The notes beneath the pieces were generated by a model. That model was not told the DNA's origin, did not search any database, and saw only the letters and a list, made by a program, of their open reading frames with translations. From positions 2,356,001 to 2,420,000 of the forward strand of contig NZ_JAZIFX010000001.1 in NCBI RefSeq assembly GCF_036634175.1: DNA of 64,000 bases, read 5' to 3'. Numbering within the stretch: the first letter of the stretch is position 1; every line of letters starts with the position of its first letter. Made by a program: the position numbers and the translations under genes. Of the stretch, positions 9,268 to 17,810 are shown one piece after another. Source of the DNA: Streptomyces sp. P9-A2. Its GTDB lineage: Bacteria; Actinomycetota; Actinomycetes; Streptomycetales; Streptomycetaceae.

Positions 9268-9363
9268 AGTGCACGTCAGAGCAGCGTCGAGATGCATTCA
9301 TCCCCGGCGTGAACGCCAGGGCCTTCTGCAAGAGTCCCGGTAACAGCCACCGAACGGCGGTTC

Positions 9364-9387
9364 CCGGCCGTCCCACCGGACGGCCGG
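9364..9387 (+). terminator. Hairpin, possible orphaned terminator
   Basis: CCGGCCGTCC (9364-9373), loop CACC, GGACGGCCGG (9378-9387): a perfect 10-bp stem just outside the insertion element. It may have been the terminator of the secreted-protein gene ending at 7534 before the element landed between them. Confidence 0.55.
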
Positions 9388-9560
9388 TGCCGCCGTACGC
9401 CACTTCTGCTCAAAGCGTGTACAAGGCAACCGAGTTGATTTAGCTTCAGCGTGCCAGAACGGCGTGACCTCATGGACCCGGCCGGACGTCACTCGCCCTC
9501 CGGCACAACGGCGCCCGGCCGGCCACCCCGCCGGACACATCTGAGAGCGAAGGGTGGCTC

Positions 9561-10772
9561 ATGCCCTCGATCACACGGTCACCGGAGGCCGGGGAACCGC
9601 TCGGCCCCCTCCCCAGACAGTTCGCGGCCTTCATCCGGCCGGAACTACCGGGGCTGCTGAACGAGATACGGGCGGAGGTCACCCGCGCCTACCCGGTGTA
9701 CGGCCGGCTGTTCGACGGCCCCGACGGGGACGCGATCCGCCAGGGCGTGGAACATACGCTGGCCGTCTTCGTGGACCGGGTGGCCAACCCCGGCCAGAGC
9801 TCGAAACCGCGGGACGAACTACTGCGCAGGTTCGGCCGGGTCGAGGCCTACGAGGGCCGTGACCTGGAGACCCTGCAGGGCGCCTACCGGCTCGGCGCCC
9901 GCATCGCGCTGCGCCGAGCCAAGACGGTGGGACGCCAGCACAACCTCTCCCCCTCCCTCGTCCTCACCTTCGCGGACGCCCTCTTCGCATACGTCGAGGA
10001 GCTGGAGGCGATCACCCGCGAGGGGTACGCGGAGGTACGGGAGCGGAGCGCGTCCGAGGTGTCCGCGTTACGAAGACAGCTGTTGCACCTGATCCTGGCC
10101 GCACCGCCGCTGCCCCGGGCGACCGTCTCCGAACTGTGCGAGGCCGCCGCCTGGGAACTGCCCCGGGAGTGCACCCTCGTCGCCCTCCGCCCCCCGGTGC
10201 CCCACCACATCCAGGCGGGTCTCGACGACGACGTCCTCGCCGGCCTCGACGTCCCGCAGCCGCATCTGCTCGTCCCCGGGAGCCTCACCCCGCAGCGCCT
10301 CACCATGCTGGGCACGGCCCTGGCCGGCACCCGCGCCGCGGTGGGCCTGACCGTACCGCTCGCGCAGACCGCCGACTCCGTGCGCTGGGCCCGCCGTGTG
10401 CTCCAGCTCGTCGACGACGGTGTCGTGCCCGACACCCCGCTGATTCGCTGCGCGGACCATCTGACGACCCTGTGGCTGCTCTCCGACCCCGCCCTCGTCG
10501 ACCACCTCGCCGCCCGCGAACTGACCCCCCTCGACGGGCTGTCCCCCAGCCGGCGCGACCGGCTCGTCGAGACCCTCCGGGTCCACGTCTCCACCCGGGC
10601 ACCCGCCGAACAGGTCGGCGGGATACTGGGCGTCCACGCCCAGACCGTCCGCTACCGCCTGCGGAACCTGGACGGCTACCTGGGCGACACCCTCAGCGAC
10701 CCCGATCGCCGCTTCGCGCTCGAAGCGGCCCTGCGCGCCCTCCACCTGCGCGGCGGCGCCGGCCAGGAGTGA
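9561..10772 (+). CDS. PucR-family transcriptional regulator
   Basis: Probable DNA-binding regulator (403 residues). The C-terminal PucR helix-turn-helix is clear at about residues 333-395: RLVETLRVHVSTRAPAEQVG, then GVHAQTVRYRLRNLDGYLGD and a FALEAALRAL helix. The N-terminal half is helical (LLNEIRAEVTRAYPVYGRLF; ETLQGAYRLGARIALRR), the sensor part found in the Streptomyces GGDEF-less PucR proteins. The middle is a degenerate GGDEF-like segment. The ATG follows GAAGGGTGG. It is flanked by the insertion element and the family 35 glycosidase gene. It has a second relative at 26,345 in this window, with the same layout. Ligand and targets are unknown; position next to the glycosidase permits local control. 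Confidence 0.85.
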   Translation: MPSITRSPEAGEPLGPLPRQFAAFIRPELPGLLNEIRAEVTRAYPVYGRLFDGPDGDAIRQGVEHTLAVFVDRVANPGQSSKPRDELLRRFGRVEAYEGRDLETLQGAYRLGARIALRRAKTVGRQHNLSPSLVLTFADALFAYVEELEAITREGYAEVRERSASEVSALRRQLLHLILAAPPLPRATVSELCEAAAWELPRECTLVALRPPVPHHIQAGLDDDVLAGLDVPQPHLLVPGSLTPQRLTMLGTALAGTRAAVGLTVPLAQTADSVRWARRVLQLVDDGVVPDTPLIRCADHLTTLWLLSDPALVDHLAARELTPLDGLSPSRRDRLVETLRVHVSTRAPAEQVGGILGVHAQTVRYRLRNLDGYLGDTLSDPDRRFALEAALRALHLRGGAGQE

Positions 10773-10953
10773 CGTCCCGCGGCCGGCCCCCTCCCCCGTC
10801 GCCCGGGCCGGCGCGCCCACGCACCGTGCGGTGGTACGACGGGCGCCGCGTCCGGGGGTGGGGGCCTGCGGTGGAGACCGGCGTGCGACCCGTGCGGCCC
10901 GTGCGGCCCGTTCCGCCGGGGCCTGGACGCACGGGCCGCTCGCTGTCGCCCCG

Positions 10954-11130
10954 TCAGGAGCCGGGGCACTCCTTCCAGGCCATGTGGTAAATCGTGCTGA
11001 TGTCGCCGTCGGTGGAGTCCATCGCACGACGATCTTGTCCGGGGCCGGGTCCACGGACCCGGTCGACGGGTTGTGCAGGGGGCGACGGAAACAGCCCGCG
11101 CACACGTCACCCGTACCGGGCGAAACGGAC
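10954..11130 (-). pseudogene. Possible 3' remnant of a small gene (frameshifted)
   Basis: In the 505-base gap before the glycosidase gene, the reverse strand reads GDVCAGCFRRPLHNPSTG...PAPDKIVV in one frame (about 11,110 to 11,015). It continues as MDSTDGDISTIYHMAWKECP-GS-stop in another frame (about 11,022 to 10,954). Both stretches have a protein-like composition unlike the surrounding GC-biased shadow frames, and a two-base indel would join them. I do not recognise the family. The rest of the gap holds short GC-rich direct repeats (CGTGCGGCC, about 10,885-10,910) and nothing else I can name. Confidence 0.3.
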
Positions 11131-11277
11131 GTACCGGGAACCTGGCGTGAACACCGGGGTGCCCAGGCGTAGACAATGGCCCACCAGGACCACCCGTCAC
11201 GGCGGACCAGAACCACCCGACGGCACCACCCGCGGCCCCATGCGGCCGCACCAGCGGCACACCAGGAGGCGGCTCCC

Positions 11278-14200
11278 TTGGAGCTCAGCAGGCGTACCTT
11301 CACCGCGCTGGCCGGCACGGCGGCGCTCGGCCTCGCGCTGGCCGGCAGCGGGGCGGCGACCGGCACGAACGGGACGCGTACCGTGCCGACGGGGCCGCCG
11401 CCCGCCCCGCCGCGCGCGGACGGCAGGCGGCACGAGGTCGGCTTCGACCGGTACTCGCTCCTCGTCGACGGCCGGCGGCTGGTGCTCTGGTCGGGCGAGA
11501 TGCACCCCTTCCGGCTGCCGAGCCCGTCACTGTGGCGGGACGTGCTGCAGAAGCTGCGTGCCCACGGCCACAACGCGGTGAGTCTCCCCGTCCCCTGGAA
11601 CCTCCACTCCCCCGCGCCCGGCGAGCACGACTTCACCGGGGTGCGCGACCTCGACCTGTTCCTCACGACGGCGGCCGAGGAACGGCTGTACGTCGTCCTG
11701 CGCCCGGGGCCGTACCTCGGCACCGCCGACCTCGACGCCGGCGGCTTCCCCGGCTGGCTGACGGTCGCCGAGGGCGCGGCCACCGCCGCGGACCCCGCGT
11801 ATCTGGAGCACGTGGACGCGTGGCTGGGCGCCGTCGACGCCATCGCCGTCCGGCATCTGTTCACCGGGGGCGGCGGCACCGTACTCCTGTACCAGATCGA
11901 GGACCGGTACGAGGGGCGGGGCGGGAGCGGCCCCGCCGACGCGGGCGCGGGTGCCTACATGTCCCACCTCTGCGGGAAGGTGCGCGCCGACGGGATCGAC
12001 GTACCGCTGTTCCACAACGACGGCGGCGCGGACGGGCTGTGGGCGCCCGGGACCTTCCCCGCCGGTACGGGCAAGCGCGGGGAGAACTGGCTGTACGGGT
12101 TCGAGTCCTCGCCCGTGCCCGGTGAGGTGCCGGCCGATCTCGGGCACTTCGGCAGGCGCGGGACGGGGGCCCGGGCCAGTGAGCGCACTCCCGGGTTCGT
12201 CGCCGGGGCGGCCGTCGGCGCGTCCGACCCCTGGGGCGGGGTCACCTCCGGGGGCAGGGGGTACATCGAGGTGCGCGGGAGGTGGGACCCGGCGTACGAG
12301 CGGAGCAGTCTTCTCACCGGCCTCGCCAACGGGATCACCCTGCACAACACGCGCGTGGCGGCCGGCGGGACCTCGTGGGGGTGGCTGGCCTCGCCGCACG
12401 TCTACACCTCGTACGACTACGGGGCGCCGATCGACCACGCGCGGCGGCCCACCGCCAAGATGGCCCCGCTCCAGCAGCTCGGGCATCTGCTGCGGACCGT
12501 GCCGGACCTCGCCCGCCTCGAACCGGCGCCCGCGGTGCGGCCCGAGGACGAGCGGCTGACGGTCTACCACCTGGCCAACCCCGACACCGACGCCCAGGTG
12601 TACGTCCTGCGCAACGACTCCGCGGACGAGGTCCGGTCGGCGCTGCCGGGCACCGGTGTCGACGTACCCGTCACGGTCGGCGCGCGGGACGCCAAACTGA
12701 TCGCCACCGGGCTCCGGCTGGGACGGCGGCGGCTGGCGTTCACCACCGCGCAGCCCCTGTTCGGCGTGCGGGCCGGACGCCACGACATCGCCGCGTTCGT
12801 GGGCCGGGCCGGCGAGACGGCCCAGATCGCCCTCGACTGCGACGTCCAGCCGCTGACCAACCGACTGGACCCCGAGCCCGCGTGGTCCTACGACCGGGGC
12901 CGGCTGAACGTGGTCGCGCCGCTCGGGGCGGGCGGGCTGAGCCGGGTCCTGATCGAGGGCGGCGACTCCGACACGCCGATGCTGCTGCTGTTCGCCGACG
13001 ACGCGACCGCCCAGCGGCTGTGGCCCCACGAGACCCCGTCCGGCCCGCTGCTGGTCTACGGTCCGACGCTGCTGCGGTCGGCCACGCTGAGCGGCTCCAC
13101 CGTCCACCTCACCGGCGACAACACGGGCCAGACCGGCCTGGAGGTGTGGGCGCCGCGCGGAATCACCACCGTGACCTGGAACGGGCAGCCGGTGCGCACC
13201 ACGGTCAGCAGGTCCGGGGCCCTGGTGAGGGAGGGGCTGCTGCCCGGCACGCCCGCGCCGTCGCTGCCCGCCCTCACCGGCTGGCGGCGGCGGGCGGAGA
13301 ACCCGGAGTCCGCGCCGGACTTCGACGACGCGCGGTGGACTGCCGCCGACCGGACCGCCTCCCCGGCCGCCACGCCCGTGCCGGAGGGACAACCCGTCCT
13401 GTTCGCCGACGACTACGGCTTCCACTACGGCGACGTCTGGTACCGGGGGCACTTCGAGGACGCGCGCGACGCCACGTCGGTGTCCCTGTCCTACAGCACC
13501 GGCACGCAGGGGCTGCTGATGGCCTGGCTGGACGGGAAGCCGCTGGGCACGCACCGGATGCCGGTGCCGGACCAGGACACGGCGGGCCGGGGAACCTGGA
13601 CCGCGACCGCGACGTTCCCCGTGCCCGGGAAGCTGCGCGGGCGCGGCGAGCACGTCCTGTCCGTGCTCGTACGGCGGATGCAGCAGGAGGGGGACACGAC
13701 AGGCACGGCAGGCCCCGCAGGCGCGCGGGAGCCCGCGGCCGGGCGCGGCACGCGCCGGGCGGCCCGTGGACTGACCGGCGTCGCCTTCGAAGGGGCCTCC
13801 CCCGAGGTGAGCTGGCGGATCCAGGGGGCCGGGGCGCCGGACCGGGTGCGCGGGGCGCTGAACAACGGCGGGCTGTACGGGGAGCGCGAGGGCTGGCACC
13901 TGCCGGGGTACGGCGGCGACCGGGACCGGAGCGCCTGGAAGGCCGTGGACCGGCCGCGTGAGGACCGGCGGCGGCAGGGGGTCACCTGGTACCGGACGGA
14001 GTTCCGCCTCGACGTCGCCCCGGACGTGGACGCGTCGGTCGGGCTCGTCCTCGAGGACGACCCCGGGCGCGCCTACCGCGTCCAGATCTTCCTCAACGGC
14101 TGGAACATGGGCCAGTACATCAACGACGTGGGCCCGCAGCACACCTTCATGCTGCCGAACGGGATCCTCCGCACACGGGGGAGCAACACACTGGCCCTGG

Positions 14201-14313
14201 CCGTACTGTCCGACGGGACCACACCCTCGGGGCCGGGCGAGGTGCGGCTGACCCTGATGGGCGCGGCGCGCGGCGGAGTGCCGGTGGAGGCGGTGGAGTC
14301 ACCGGGACGGTGA
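11278..14313 (+). CDS. Family 35 glycoside hydrolase-like protein (beta-galactosidase fold)
   Basis: Exported GH35-type protein of 1011 residues. The start is taken as TTG at 11,278 because AGGAGG sits 8 bases upstream (11,264-11,269) and the protein then begins directly with a Tat signal, SRRTFTALAG. The family barrel is recognisable: FDRYSLLVDGRRLVLWSGEM (about 56-74), VVLRPGPYLGTADLDAGGFP (139-158), and the late GGTSWGW...TSYDYGAPID...PTAKM segment (about 360-405). The acid/base motif, normally QIENEYG, reads QIEDRYE (206-212), so the catalytic glutamate is replaced by R210. A nucleophile candidate remains at E331 (YIEVRGRWD). C-terminal jelly-roll domains typical of GH35 follow (about 690-790 and 890-1010). 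It converges on the arabinofuranosidase gene. It may act on galactose- or arabinose-containing polysaccharide, or bind without hydrolysis. Confidence 0.82.
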   Translation: MELSRRTFTALAGTAALGLALAGSGAATGTNGTRTVPTGPPPAPPRADGRRHEVGFDRYSLLVDGRRLVLWSGEMHPFRLPSPSLWRDVLQKLRAHGHNAVSLPVPWNLHSPAPGEHDFTGVRDLDLFLTTAAEERLYVVLRPGPYLGTADLDAGGFPGWLTVAEGAATAADPAYLEHVDAWLGAVDAIAVRHLFTGGGGTVLLYQIEDRYEGRGGSGPADAGAGAYMSHLCGKVRADGIDVPLFHNDGGADGLWAPGTFPAGTGKRGENWLYGFESSPVPGEVPADLGHFGRRGTGARASERTPGFVAGAAVGASDPWGGVTSGGRGYIEVRGRWDPAYERSSLLTGLANGITLHNTRVAAGGTSWGWLASPHVYTSYDYGAPIDHARRPTAKMAPLQQLGHLLRTVPDLARLEPAPAVRPEDERLTVYHLANPDTDAQVYVLRNDSADEVRSALPGTGVDVPVTVGARDAKLIATGLRLGRRRLAFTTAQPLFGVRAGRHDIAAFVGRAGETAQIALDCDVQPLTNRLDPEPAWSYDRGRLNVVAPLGAGGLSRVLIEGGDSDTPMLLLFADDATAQRLWPHETPSGPLLVYGPTLLRSATLSGSTVHLTGDNTGQTGLEVWAPRGITTVTWNGQPVRTTVSRSGALVREGLLPGTPAPSLPALTGWRRRAENPESAPDFDDARWTAADRTASPAATPVPEGQPVLFADDYGFHYGDVWYRGHFEDARDATSVSLSYSTGTQGLLMAWLDGKPLGTHRMPVPDQDTAGRGTWTATATFPVPGKLRGRGEHVLSVLVRRMQQEGDTTGTAGPAGAREPAAGRGTRRAARGLTGVAFEGASPEVSWRIQGAGAPDRVRGALNNGGLYGEREGWHLPGYGGDRDRSAWKAVDRPREDRRRQGVTWYRTEFRLDVAPDVDASVGLVLEDDPGRAYRVQIFLNGWNMGQYINDVGPQHTFMLPNGILRTRGSNTLALAVLSDGTTPSGPGEVRLTLMGAARGGVPVEAVESPGR

Positions 14314-14364
14314 CCCTCGCGCCTCCACCGGCCCCATGACCTCTCGTTTCGGGTCGTGCGGGGT

Positions 14365-15879
14365 TCACGCCAGCCGGATCACGTTCCAGGACAGCGGTTC
14401 CAGTACGGTCTCGAGCCCGCCGTCCGTCAGGGTCGTGCCCCCGACGGTGTGCGGGGTGACCCGCTCCGGTTCGGCGAGGGTGTTGCGGGCGTCGGGGTCG
14501 GCGTCCGCGAGGACGGTGTGCTCCACGACCGAGGTGAGGCCGAGGCCGCCGAGGGCGATCTCCAGCGGCAGCGGCTCGGTGCGGCCGCGGTTGACGGCGA
14601 AGACGGTGACCGTGCCGTCGTCGGCGCGTACGGCGGTGGCGTGCAGCAGGTCGGCCGTGCCGTACCTGTCGGTCTCGTACGTCGGTGAGTCCACGCGGAC
14701 GTCGAGGACCTCGCCGCGCCCGTGCCGGGAGGCCTGCGCGAACGGGAAGAACGTCGTCTGCCGCCAGGCGGGGCCGCCGGGCTCGGTCAGGATCGGCGCG
14801 ATGACGTTGACGAGCTGGGCGAGGCAGGCGACCTTGACCCGGTCGGCGTGCCTCAGCAGCGCGATGAGGAGCGAGCCGAACACGACGGCGTCGGTGACGC
14901 TGTAGTTGTCCTCCAGCAGGCGCGGCGCCTCGGGCCAGTCGTCCTGCGCGAAGGTCGTCGCCCGCTCCTGCCAGCGGGTCATGTACCAGACGTTCCACTC
15001 GTCGAAGGAGAGGTTGATCCGCTTCGTGGACTTGAGCTTCGCGCCGACGTGGTCGCAGGTGGCGACGACGTTCTCGATGAAGGACTCCATGTCGACGGCG
15101 GAGGCGAGGAAGGAGTCGAGGTCGCCGTCGTGGGGCTCGTAGTAGGCGTGCAGGGAGATATGGTCGACGAGGTCGTACGTCTCGGTGAGGACCGTCGCCT
15201 CCCAGGCGGCGAAGGTGGGCATGGACTGGCCCGAGGAGCCGCAGGCGACCAGCTCGACGCCGGGGTCCTGCTGGCGCATCGCGCGGGCGGTCTCGGCGGC
15301 GAGGCGGCCGTACTCCTCGGCGGTCTTGTGGCCGGTCTGCCAGGGGCCGTCCATCTCGTTGCCCAGGCACCACATCCGGATGCCGAAGGGGTCCTTGTCG
15401 CCGTGCGCGACGCGCAGGTCGGACAGGGCGGTGCCGGCGGGGTGGTTGGCGTACTCCTGGAGTTCGAGCGCCTCGGTGACGCCTCGGGTGCCGAGGTTGA
15501 CGGCCATCATGGGTTCGGCCTGCGAGCCGATCTTCCGCAGGAAGGCGATGTACTCGGACAGGCCGAAGCGGTTGGTCTCGGTGGAGTGCCAGGCCAGGTC
15601 GAGGCGGCGGGGTCGGTCCTCGGCGGGGCCGACGGAGTCCTCCCACTTGTAGCCGGAGACGAAGTTGCCTCCGGGGTAGCGGATCGCGGTGACGCCGAGT
15701 TCGCGGACCAGGTCCAGGACGTCGGTGCGCAGGCCGTCGGAGTCGGCGGCGGGGTGGCCGGGTTCGTGGATGCCGGTGTAAACACAGCGGCCGAGGTGTT
15801 CGACGAAGGAGCCGAAGAGACGGGGGTCGACCGAGCCGACGGTGAAGGCGGGGTCGAGGGTGAAGCGGGCGGTACGCAT
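14365..15879 (-). CDS. Alpha-L-arabinofuranosidase, GH51
   Basis: Intracellular exo-enzyme releasing terminal L-arabinofuranose from arabino-oligosaccharides (504 residues, normal for bacterial GH51). It has no signal peptide, which fits action after uptake. Catalytic residues are visible: acid/base E175 in CLGNEMDGPW and nucleophile E294 in SFDEWNVWY. The substrate-binding block IRYPGGNFVSGYKWEDSVGP is at about 66-85. The C-terminal beta domain ends with LSWNVIRLA. It is the last gene of a leftward operon after the two sugar permeases and the sugar-binding protein (129-base gap), so it degrades what the importer brings in. The gap 15,880-16,008 consists of short GC-rich direct repeats (GGGTGCCGG units). 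Confidence 0.94.
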   Translation of the reverse strand: MRTARFTLDPAFTVGSVDPRLFGSFVEHLGRCVYTGIHEPGHPAADSDGLRTDVLDLVRELGVTAIRYPGGNFVSGYKWEDSVGPAEDRPRRLDLAWHSTETNRFGLSEYIAFLRKIGSQAEPMMAVNLGTRGVTEALELQEYANHPAGTALSDLRVAHGDKDPFGIRMWCLGNEMDGPWQTGHKTAEEYGRLAAETARAMRQQDPGVELVACGSSGQSMPTFAAWEATVLTETYDLVDHISLHAYYEPHDGDLDSFLASAVDMESFIENVVATCDHVGAKLKSTKRINLSFDEWNVWYMTRWQERATTFAQDDWPEAPRLLEDNYSVTDAVVFGSLLIALLRHADRVKVACLAQLVNVIAPILTEPGGPAWRQTTFFPFAQASRHGRGEVLDVRVDSPTYETDRYGTADLLHATAVRADDGTVTVFAVNRGRTEPLPLEIALGGLGLTSVVEHTVLADADPDARNTLAEPERVTPHTVGGTTLTDGGLETVLEPLSWNVIRLA

Positions 15880-16008
15880 GTGTTCCTTTCGGGGAGTTCG
15901 CCGGTGTCCGCGAGCGCCGGTGCGGGACGGCGGGTGCCGGTGCGGGGCCGGTGCAGGACGACGGATGCCGGTACGCGGCGGCGGGTGCCGGCGCGGCGGG
16001 GGGGGGCG

Positions 16009-16872
16009 TCACTGGCCGGCGAGGCCGGTGTGCGCGACGCCCGCCACGATCTGGCGCTGGAAGAAGACGAAGACGACGATCAGCGGCAGGCTCGCCATGA
16101 GGCCGCCTGCCATCAGCTGGGCCCACTGGATGCCGTAGGAGTTCATGACGGTCGCGATGCCGTTCGGCATGGTCATCAGGTCGGGGTTGTTGGTGACCAT
16201 GTAGGGCCACAGGAAGTTGTTCCAGGAGCTGATGAAGGTGAAGATGCCGACCGCCGCGAGCGAGGGGTGCGACAGCGGCAGGATGATCGTGAAGAAGACG
16301 CGCCAGCGGCCGGCGCCGTCGATGAAGGCGGCCTCCTCCAGTTCGCGCGGGACGCCCTGGAAGAACTTGTAGAGGATGTAGACCATCGCGGCCGGCGCGC
16401 ACTGCGGCAGGATCATTCCCCAGTACGTGTCGACCATGCCCATCTGCTGCACCGTGGTGAACAGGGGAACGCCGAGCACGGCCGGGGAGACCATCAGCCC
16501 GGTCATCACAACGCCCATCAGGACGCCCCTGCCCCGGAACTCGGTGCGGGCGAAGCCGTATCCGGCCAGCGCGCCGGTCACCAGCACGACGGCGGTCACG
16601 CACACCGACACGACCAGGGAGTTGACGAGCCAGTCGATGAGGTTGCCGGACTCGAGGACCGCCGACCAGGCCTGGCCGGTCCACTCCTTCGGCAGCCAGT
16701 GCGGCGGTACCTCGACGGCCTCGGTCTCCGACTTCAGGGAGGTGAACAGCGCCCAGGCCAGGGGCGCGAGGAACACCACGGAGACGGCCGCGCCGACGAG
16801 GGTGAGCACGATCTGGCTCGGCGGCCAGTTCCGGCGGGGCCTGACCCTTACCTGCGGTGCGGCGGTGGTCAT
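16009..16872 (-). CDS. Carbohydrate ABC transporter permease (MalG-like)
   Basis: Second permease of a CUT1-type sugar importer (287 residues, six predicted spans). The EAA loop that docks the shared ATPase is present at about residues 189-210: ELEEAAFIDGAGRWRVFFTI. The start ATG overlaps the stop of the first permease gene by ATGA. No ATPase gene is in the operon; Streptomyces CUT1 systems normally use one multitask ATPase (MsiK) encoded elsewhere. The likely cargo, from the downstream arabinofuranosidase, is arabino-oligosaccharide. Confidence 0.92.
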   Translation of the reverse strand: MTTAAPQVRVRPRRNWPPSQIVLTLVGAAVSVVFLAPLAWALFTSLKSETEAVEVPPHWLPKEWTGQAWSAVLESGNLIDWLVNSLVVSVCVTAVVLVTGALAGYGFARTEFRGRGVLMGVVMTGLMVSPAVLGVPLFTTVQQMGMVDTYWGMILPQCAPAAMVYILYKFFQGVPRELEEAAFIDGAGRWRVFFTIILPLSHPSLAAVGIFTFISSWNNFLWPYMVTNNPDLMTMPNGIATVMNSYGIQWAQLMAGGLMASLPLIVVFVFFQRQIVAGVAHTGLAGQ

Positions 16873-17810
16873 CGGCCGCCCTCCTCACGGTTGCGCAGCA
16901 GCCACATCCGGGCGAGGGCGACGGCGGCGATGAGCACGAAGAAGATGATGGAGACGGCGGAGGCGTAGCCCACGCGGTAGCTGGTGAAGCCCTGTTCGAG
17001 GGTGTACTGCACGAAGGTGCGGGTCGATTCCTCCGGTCCCGGCCCGAAGTCCTGGATCACGACGGCCTGGTCGAAGACCTGGAGCGAGGCGAGGATCTGC
17101 AGGGCGAGGACGAGTCCGGTGATGTTGCGCAGCATCGGCAGTGTGATGTGGAGCATGCGGTGCCAGGCGTTCGCGCCGTCCAGCCTGGCGGCCTCGTACA
17201 GGTGCGCGGGGATGCCCTGGAGCGCGGCGAGGTAGAGCAGGAAGCTGAAGCCGGCCGTCCACCACAGGGTGGTGATGACGATCGCGAGCATCGCGTAGGA
17301 CTTGTCGGTCAGCCACGGCGTCTCGAGGCCGAAGACGTGGTTGATCATGCCGGTGCCGGGGTTGAACAGCCACTGCCACAGGTTGGCCGCGACGGTGGAC
17401 GGCAGCAGGAACGGCATGAAGAAGCACAGCCGCCACAGCCAGGTGCCGTGCTCGATGTGGTGGGCGAGCATCGCGAGGAGGAAGGCGAGGACCGTGATGC
17501 AGGGCACGACGAGCAGCGTGAAGTAGGCGCTGTGGCCGAGCGAGTCCCACATCAGCGGGTCCTTCAGGGCCTCGCGGTAGTTGTCGAGGCCGATGAAGTG
17601 CGCGCCGTCGCCCGAGATGTTGGCGTCCGTGAGGCTGAGGTAGAGGCCGCGCAGCAGCGGCCAGATCACGAAGAGCGCGAACAGGGCGAGGAACGGGGCG
17701 ACGAACCAGCCGCCGTGCTGGAATCCCTGCTTGCGGCGGGCGGTGGCGCCGTCCGCGGCGGTCGTCGCGCGCACCGGGCGGACGACGGTCTCGGCGCCGG
17801 TCGCCGTCAT
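16869..17810 (-). CDS. Carbohydrate ABC transporter permease (MalF-like)
   Basis: First permease of the CUT1 sugar importer (313 residues). The start at 17,810 (MTATGAETVV) overlaps the sugar-binding-protein stop by ATGA; the longer frame upstream runs through that gene and is rejected. It has six spans and an EAA-type loop at about 215-236 (LYEAARLDGANAWHRMLHIT). The N-terminal 35 residues are cytoplasmic and rich in Ala, Thr and Arg, as is common in this family. It pairs with the MalG-like permease downstream. Confidence 0.92.
   Translation of the reverse strand: MTATGAETVVRPVRATTAADGATARRKQGFQHGGWFVAPFLALFALFVIWPLLRGLYLSLTDANISGDGAHFIGLDNYREALKDPLMWDSLGHSAYFTLLVVPCITVLAFLLAMLAHHIEHGTWLWRLCFFMPFLLPSTVAANLWQWLFNPGTGMINHVFGLETPWLTDKSYAMLAIVITTLWWTAGFSFLLYLAALQGIPAHLYEAARLDGANAWHRMLHITLPMLRNITGLVLALQILASLQVFDQAVVIQDFGPGPEESTRTFVQYTLEQGFTSYRVGYASAVSIIFFVLIAAVALARMWLLRNREEGGR

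Larger units (their letters stand above)
7536..9325 (-). mobile_element. IS200/IS605-family element with tnpB and broken tnpA
   Basis: Divergent tnpB (leftward) and tnpA (rightward) genes are enclosed by the subterminal hairpins typical of this family. At the tnpB side lies CCCTGG-N8-CCAGGG (about 7549-7564). At the tnpA side lies CCCCGGCGTGAACGCCAGGG (9302-9321). There are no terminal inverted repeats and no obvious target duplication, as expected for a Y1 single-strand transposon. End positions are approximate. tnpA is frameshifted, so the copy can probably no longer move by itself. Confidence 0.8.

Noticed and set aside
10885..10915. CRISPR-like short repeats
   Set aside because: Only short GC-rich direct repeats without regular spacers; no cas genes. 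The repeats at 29,184-29,278 and 46,961-46,998 are simple tandem duplications.
11527..14142. 871-codon reverse-strand frame opposite the family 35 gene
   Set aside because: High-GC antisense shadow: Val/Gly/Arg/Asp composition, no domain, and the forward strand has a clear GH35 protein. The same applies to the long reverse frame at 32,022-35,696 opposite aftD and that at 41,090-44,611.
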